In this document: one piece after another, positions 59,759 to 64,000 of the stretch
How positions within the stretch are numbered: position 1 is the stretch's first letter
Layout of the letters: each line of letters starts with the position of its first letter
Origin: Pedobacter nanyangensis
GTDB lineage: Bacteria > Bacteroidota > Bacteroidia > Sphingobacteriales > Sphingobacteriaceae
Length of the DNA stretch: 64,000 nt
NCBI RefSeq assembly: GCF_003313505.1
Contig: NZ_QMHO01000004.1
Span: 160,908-224,907 of the forward strand
Direction: 5' to 3'
The notes under the pieces: generated by a model
What the model saw: the letters and a program-made list of their open reading frames with translations, nothing else
Databases searched by the model: none
Told to the model about the DNA's origin: nothing
Made by a program: the position numbers and the translations under genes

Positions 59759-60345
59759 AGATGGGTAACTCCACCACTTACCACCAGTTTCATGGCATCG
59801 GCAGCGCTCATGTTCAAAGGCTTGATTTTATTTTTTTTAACAATGTAGATCTGCCCTGCAAAAGAATAAGAAAAAGGAAAGTAAACAATCGCTTCATCCA
59901 ACATATCCAATTTGCTCAAATCATTTTGGGTAAGAAAACCGATACGCTTCATATCACCTTCGATTTCAACCAATACTGGATGGTTAAATTTCTTTTCATC
60001 CCCCACAAAAGCTTCCGTTAAATCCTTAATAGAAGTATAAATAAAATTGAACAGCGGCAATTTATTTAACCAGCGCTGAAACCAGTTGTACATGGGCTCA
60101 GTAACAAAGTAGGTCACAAAAATACCAGCACCCAGGATAATCAAAATTACGAACACCAAACCTAGCCCCGGGATATTTCGGCTTTCGCCCGTTTTGGGAT
60201 CTACGCCAAAAATGCTATTGATGTTTACCCAACTATCAACGGTGGTTACTGCCCACACCACAATAAAAATGCTTAGCGCTATGGGCACCACAATTAATAG
60301 TCCTCTGATAAGGTAGCTCAACAAGGCTTTTCCAATCTTATTCAT
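59755..60345 (-). CDS. DUF502 domain membrane protein
   Basis: 196 aa. Two transmembrane helices (about 10-31 RGLLIVVPIALSIFIVVWAVTT and 58-82 IPGLGLVFVILIILGAGIFVTYFVT) and a cytosolic C-terminal domain with YNWFQRWLNKLPLFNFIYTSIKDLTEAF, IGFLTQND and EAIVYFPFSYSFAGQIYIV. These are the DUF502 marks; relatives include plant LCV proteins. Function is not established in bacteria, though an envelope role is likely. Separated from the MurF-Alr gene by 103 bp. Confidence 0.9.
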   Translation of the reverse strand: MNKIGKALLSYLIRGLLIVVPIALSIFIVVWAVTTVDSWVNINSIFGVDPKTGESRNIPGLGLVFVILIILGAGIFVTYFVTEPMYNWFQRWLNKLPLFNFIYTSIKDLTEAFVGDEKKFNHPVLVEIEGDMKRIGFLTQNDLSKLDMLDEAIVYFPFSYSFAGQIYIVKKNKIKPLNMSAADAMKLVVSGGVTHL

Positions 60346-60448
60346 GGCGCAAAATTAACGTTTTTCAAATTGGTTGTTTAGTTTTTGGATGTTTGAGTGT
60401 TTGTTTTTTTAGTGCTCCGACTAACCAGCAAGCCAATCAACCAGCCAA

Positions 60449-62911
60449 CTATTCGTAATAATATACCCTTTTTACTCTTTGCGATACGTTGGTAAGTATT
60501 TCGTAAGGAATGGTTCCAATGGCGGTGGCCAGGTCAACAATACTATGCTGTTGATTAAAAACAATCACTTCATCGCCTACGGCAAGTTCCATTCCGGTAA
60601 CATCCAGCATGCACATATCCATACAAATGGAGCCTATAGTAGGCACTAGCTTGCCAGCAATCAACATTTTGCCCACACCATTACCAAATGCCCTGCTATA
60701 TCCATCGGCATAGCCAATTTTAACGGTGGCAATGGTTCCGCCATTTGGTAAAACTCCCCGTCTGCTGTAACCTACGGTTTCGCCCGGCGCTAACTGCTTA
60801 ATTTGCGAAATGGTGGTTTTTAAAACCGCAACCGTCTGCAAATCACTGGGTATTTTGTGCGCCGCATCAAAGCCGTACAAACCAATCCCCAGCCTCACCA
60901 TATCAAATTGGTATTTTGGCCAGCGGCTAATTCCCGAAGTATTTAACACATGTTTAAGAGGCGAATGATGTAGCACCTCTGCAATTTGCTGGTACATGCG
61001 CTGGTAAAGCAATACTTGCTTTTCGGTAAACGAGTCGTGTTGTTCATCATCTGTTGCTACCAGGTGAGTAAAAACAGAAACTACTTTCAGCTTTTGGTTT
61101 CCTTTTAGCAAATGCAGCAGCTGTAACAAATGTTCTTCCTGAAACCCTAAACGGTGCATTCCCGTATCTAATTTGATATGGATGGGAAAACCATTCACTT
61201 CCTCGGGCAAAAAATGCAGAAAGTTTTGTAAAAGTTCCAGACTATAAATTTCGGGCTCTAGCTTATATCTCAACATGGGCTCAAAAGCCGACGGTTCTGG
61301 GCTCATCACCATTAAAGGAAGGGAAATACCCGCTTTACGCAAGGTAATGCCTTCGTCTACATAGGCCACTGTAAGATAATCTACTTTATGGTGCTGCAGT
61401 AAATTGGCGATTTCAAAACTGCCACTGCCATACGAAAACGCCTTGACCATGGCCATTGTTTTCACGCCTGGAGCCAATCTGGTTTTATAGGACTGTAGGT
61501 TATCTAGCAGCGCATTAAGATTAATTTCGAGCACCGTATCATGTATTTTTTGCGCTAGGCGTTTAATGATTCTTTCGAACTCAAATTTACGGGCACCTTT
61601 TACCAAAATGGTTTCGTGGTTAAAATTGAGCAAAGCTACGTTAGCCAAAAAGCTGGCAGTATCAGTAAAGAAAGATTTTTCCAGGTCAAACAAATGCGCA
61701 TAGGCCGAAATATTCGCTCCAATCCCAATTAGTCTGTTTATTTTTTTTTGTTTTAGCAACAGGGCAATCTCTTGATATAATTGTTCGGCCGATTTACCCG
61801 TTTCCTGCAAATCAGATAAGATCAACGTACGTTTTGGATGCTGATTTTGCTGATTAAGAAAATCTAATGCAATGGCCAATGAAGAAATATCGGCACTGTA
61901 GCTATCATCAATCAACGAACATTGATCTATACCATTTACCAACTGCAAACGCATAGCTACTTTTGACAACTTTGAAAGTCTCGAAACCACTTCTTTAACG
62001 GCATAGCCCATAGCAAGCAAAGTTGCCCAACAAATCACGATATTTTCCATAGAAGCCGCATCAGTAAAAGGAACCTCTACTTCTACCTCCGCTCCCTGGT
62101 AAACTGCCTTTATTTTTGTTTTTCTGTTTTCTGCTAGCACTTTGATGACCTGCAGATCTGCCGGCTGAACAAAGCTCCAAGTAAATTTTCGTTTTCCTGG
62201 TATCTCAACATTTTTAGCAGTTAGGTATTCGGGAGCGTATATAAACGTCTCCACCCCCCTAAACAGCTTAAGTTTTTCCCCTAACTTCGCCTCCTTGCTG
62301 GCAAAACCTTCATCGTGCGCTTCTCTGATATTGGTAAGTACGCCTATTGTAGGCCGAATAAGTGTTGCCAATTGTTCCATTTCCCCCGGCCTGGAAATGC
62401 CGGCTTCAAAAATCCCCAGTTGATGCTGATGGTTTAGTTGCCAAACAGCTAACGGTACCCCAATTTGCGAGTTATAGCTTTTGGGGCTTCGCACCACCTG
62501 CAGATCGGCCGAGAGCAGTTGGTACAGCCATTCTTTAACGATGGTTTTTCCGTTGCTCCCGGTAATGCCAATCACTTTTAAATGATGCTGGTTTCGGTGA
62601 TAGGCCACCAACTGCTGTAAGGCCTCGAGCGTATCGGCTACTTCAATCCAGTTGGCTTCCGGAAACTGATGGGCAACAATGGATTGTGATACCACAAAAT
62701 TCCTGATCCCTTGTTGGTAGGCATTTGCGATAAATTGATGCCCGTTTCTTTGTGCCTTAATGGCAAAAAACAAACTATAGGGGGCATCTGCCAAACTACG
62801 GCTATCGGTAATGAGGTTTTTAATAAGCGCTTGCGGGTTGACCAGTAAGCTTTTGCCATTTAAAATTTCAGCAATTTGCTGGATGGTATAGTGCTCTTTT
62901 GCGATAGCCAT
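60449..62911 (-). CDS. Bifunctional UDP-MurNAc-tripeptide:D-Ala-D-Ala ligase/alanine racemase (MurF-Alr)
   Basis: 820 aa fusion, a known Bacteroidota arrangement. N-terminal ~450 residues are MurF: substrate domain, ATP loop GITGSNGKTIVKEWL (about 115-129), ISRPGEMEQL and IDDSYSADISSLAIALDFL. The C-terminal part from about 455 is alanine racemase: EINLNALLDNLQSYK, the PLP Lys490 in MVKAFSYGSG, LDTGMHRLGF, and GETVGYSRRG with the catalytic Tyr, ending in LTNVSQRVKRVYY. One protein thus makes D-Ala and ligates D-Ala-D-Ala to the peptidoglycan precursor. The canonical KAxAYG reads KAFSYG. It is divergent from recX, 42 bp away. Confidence 0.94.
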   Translation of the reverse strand: MAIAKEHYTIQQIAEILNGKSLLVNPQALIKNLITDSRSLADAPYSLFFAIKAQRNGHQFIANAYQQGIRNFVVSQSIVAHQFPEANWIEVADTLEALQQLVAYHRNQHHLKVIGITGSNGKTIVKEWLYQLLSADLQVVRSPKSYNSQIGVPLAVWQLNHQHQLGIFEAGISRPGEMEQLATLIRPTIGVLTNIREAHDEGFASKEAKLGEKLKLFRGVETFIYAPEYLTAKNVEIPGKRKFTWSFVQPADLQVIKVLAENRKTKIKAVYQGAEVEVEVPFTDAASMENIVICWATLLAMGYAVKEVVSRLSKLSKVAMRLQLVNGIDQCSLIDDSYSADISSLAIALDFLNQQNQHPKRTLILSDLQETGKSAEQLYQEIALLLKQKKINRLIGIGANISAYAHLFDLEKSFFTDTASFLANVALLNFNHETILVKGARKFEFERIIKRLAQKIHDTVLEINLNALLDNLQSYKTRLAPGVKTMAMVKAFSYGSGSFEIANLLQHHKVDYLTVAYVDEGITLRKAGISLPLMVMSPEPSAFEPMLRYKLEPEIYSLELLQNFLHFLPEEVNGFPIHIKLDTGMHRLGFQEEHLLQLLHLLKGNQKLKVVSVFTHLVATDDEQHDSFTEKQVLLYQRMYQQIAEVLHHSPLKHVLNTSGISRWPKYQFDMVRLGIGLYGFDAAHKIPSDLQTVAVLKTTISQIKQLAPGETVGYSRRGVLPNGGTIATVKIGYADGYSRAFGNGVGKMLIAGKLVPTIGSICMDMCMLDVTGMELAVGDEVIVFNQQHSIVDLATAIGTIPYEILTNVSQRVKRVYYYE

Positions 62912-62953
62912 GATAGGTTAATGGGATTTTTTTACGAATTTCAGCAAATATTT

Positions 62954-63433
62954 ATGAAAACCGATAAAGAAAAGAAATACAATTACGATAAAAAAACAGC
63001 TTTACAGAAAGCTGCCAATTGGTGCGCCTTCCAGGAACGCTCACAACAGGAAACCCGAGACAAGCTTTACGAATGGCAGATGAAACCTGATGAGGTGGAA
63101 GACATCATTTCTACTTTAATTTCGGAGAACTTTTTAAATGAAGAACGATTTGCACTTGCCTACGTTTCTGGAAAATTCAAGATCAAACAATGGGGAAAGT
63201 TAAAAATAAAACAGGGGCTCAAATTAAAAAGGGTACCTGAGCAAATCATCAAAAAAGCAATAAGCAGTATCGATGAAGATGAATATTTGCAGACTTTGCA
63301 GCTTTTACTTGAAAAAAAGCAAGCTGTGGAGCGAGAGAAAAATGTTTTAAAGCGTCAACTAAAGCTTTTAAACTACCTTCAAAGCAAGGGCTATGAAAAA
63401 GATTTAATTTTTCTTTTACTAAAATCATCATGA
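62954..63433 (+). CDS. recX: Regulatory protein RecX
   Basis: 159 aa from the ATG at 62954; the longer frame from 62876 would overlap the divergent MurF-Alr start. The RecX triple-helix repeats are visible: ALQKAANWCAFQERSQQETRDKLYEWQ, VEDIISTLISENFLNEERFALAYVSGKFKIKQWGKLKIKQGLK, and KAVEREKNVLKRQLKLLNYLQSKGYEKDLI-type C-terminus. It modulates RecA filament growth. recA is not adjacent, as in many Bacteroidota. Followed after about 175 bp by the tRNA cluster and its promoter. Confidence 0.92.
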   Translation: MKTDKEKKYNYDKKTALQKAANWCAFQERSQQETRDKLYEWQMKPDEVEDIISTLISENFLNEERFALAYVSGKFKIKQWGKLKIKQGLKLKRVPEQIIKKAISSIDEDEYLQTLQLLLEKKQAVEREKNVLKRQLKLLNYLQSKGYEKDLIFLLLKSS

Positions 63434-63509
63434 TTTTAGCACACAACAAGTATATAAATATGAAAAACAACCAGTTAGAATAAAACGTTAATTTTTTATT
63501 AAATATTTC

Positions 63510-63539
63510 TTGGCAGAAATATAAATCTGCGTATATTTG
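63510..63539 (+). promoter_or_regulatory. tRNA-cluster promoter: TTG, 19 bp, TATATTTG
   Basis: Best promoter in the window: TTG at 63510-63512, 19-bp spacer, exact TAnnTTTG at 63532-63539. It lies 68 bp before the first tRNA. Confidence 0.8.
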
Positions 63540-63607
63540 CATCACCAAAACGGAAATGGCCTCTACAGAAGCCTAAAAGTTTTGAAATATCGGATGATAT
63601 TAACAAT

Positions 63608-63680
63608 GCGAAAGTAGCTCAGTTGGTAGAGCACAACCTTGCCAAGGTTGGGGTCGCGAGTTCGAATCTCGTCTTTCGCT
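63608..63680 (+). tRNA. tRNA-Gly (anticodon GCC), copy 1
   Basis: 73 nt. Acceptor stem GCGAAAG/CTTTCGC, D-stem GCTC/GAGC, anticodon stem CAACC/GGTTG with loop TTGCCAA (GCC), T-stem GCGAG/CTCGT with loop TTCGAAT. All four arms pair; discriminator T. CCA is not encoded. Confidence 0.97.
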
Positions 63681-63732
63681 CTAAGTGCCCTCCTACCAGG
63701 GGGCATTTAATTTTAAAAAGCATTTATTGCTT

Positions 63733-63817
63733 GCTGAAGTGGTGGAACTGGTAGACACGCAGGACTTAAAATCCTGTGCCCTCAACAGGCGTGCGGGTTC
63801 GATTCCCGCCTTCAGTA
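63733..63817 (+). tRNA. tRNA-Leu (anticodon TAA)
   Basis: 85 nt class II tRNA. Acceptor GCTGAAG/CTTCAGT (one G-U), anticodon stem CAGGA/TCCTG with loop CTTAAAA (TAA), a long variable arm TGCCCTCAACAGGCGT, and T-arm GCGGGTTCGATTCCCGC. CCA not encoded. Confidence 0.96.
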
Positions 63818-63918
63818 CGAACCTTCTTTATCAGATAAAGGAGGTTTTTTTTCGAGATTTCATGGTAATGATTGCTTGAAAAAAATAAAATAAAAAACAT
63901 CTTCCGGATGTTGATCAT

Positions 63919-63991
63919 GCGAAAGTAGCTCAGTTGGTAGAGCACAACCTTGCCAAGGTTGGGGTCGCGAGTTCGAATCTCGTCTTTCGCT
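63919..63991 (+). tRNA. tRNA-Gly (anticodon GCC), copy 2
   Basis: Identical over all 73 nt to 63608-63680, and the ten bases after it (CTAAGTGCC...) are also the same up to the window edge. The cluster Gly-Leu-Gly may continue beyond 64000. Confidence 0.97.
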
Positions 63992-64000
63992 CTAAGTGCC

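Noticed and set aside
63685..63879. 64-codon open frame overlapping tRNA-Leu
   Set aside because: Its centre is the translated tRNA-Leu gene, a common artefact.

Overview
The window is chromosomal DNA of a Bacteroidota bacterium, most likely a Pedobacter-like member of the Sphingobacteriaceae. This rests on the type III glutamine synthetase, the short (286 aa) primary sigma factor, the MurF-alanine racemase fusion, an Oar-type TonB-dependent receptor, a type IX secretion sorting tail, few Shine-Dalgarno sites, and repeated TAnnTTTG promoter boxes a few bases before start codons. No phage, insertion sequence or CRISPR array is visible; most of the window is ordinary core chromosome.

Layout. 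1-4156: the end of a C25-peptidase-like (PorU2-type) protein, a PF11316-like glycosyltransferase, and a convergent operon of two tandem FemAB/GNAT-like acyltransferases plus a GT4 glycosyltransferase. 4238-9451: a TonB energy transducer, type III glutamine synthetase and purM, the last flanked on both sides by clusters of palindromic intergenic repeats. 9821-15871: dienelactone hydrolase, a large TonB-dependent receptor, lpdA. 16127-24443: MBL hydrolase, lipoprotein phosphoesterase, rpoD, a long-form GAPDH, PhzF-like isomerase, aldo/keto reductase, M28 peptidase. 24589-28072: S41 peptidase, a HAD-like protein without its nucleophile, a stand-alone pre-ATP-grasp domain, a LolD-like ATPase. 28207-31628: a locus of a winged-helix regulator and four membrane proteins in which the same palindrome lies over three start regions. 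32092-42679: sucC, bracketed by inverted copies of an intergenic element, then a lipoprotein-methyltransferase pair, two sensor kinases (one degenerate), asnS, a TlpA-like protein, an FMN glutamate-synthase-like protein and a Sua5/YrdC protein. 42841-48907: a large secreted nuclease-like protein, nhaA, GNAT, HEAT-repeat protein. 49012-56459: a partial trp operon (trpD-F-B-A) behind a leader-peptide attenuator, then TPR histidine kinase, SDR and recR. 56762-64000: Na/solute symporter, LOG-family protein, DUF502 protein, MurF-Alr fusion, recX and tRNAs Gly-Leu-Gly.

The two most interesting items are the trp attenuator, where a 17-codon leader peptide carries three consecutive Trp codons ahead of mutually exclusive hairpins, and the winged-helix/membrane-protein locus with its thrice-repeated operator. 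A four-copy family of intergenic elements with matching ends around variable cores is also worth following. Functional calls come from motif and family recognition by eye; no database search was possible.
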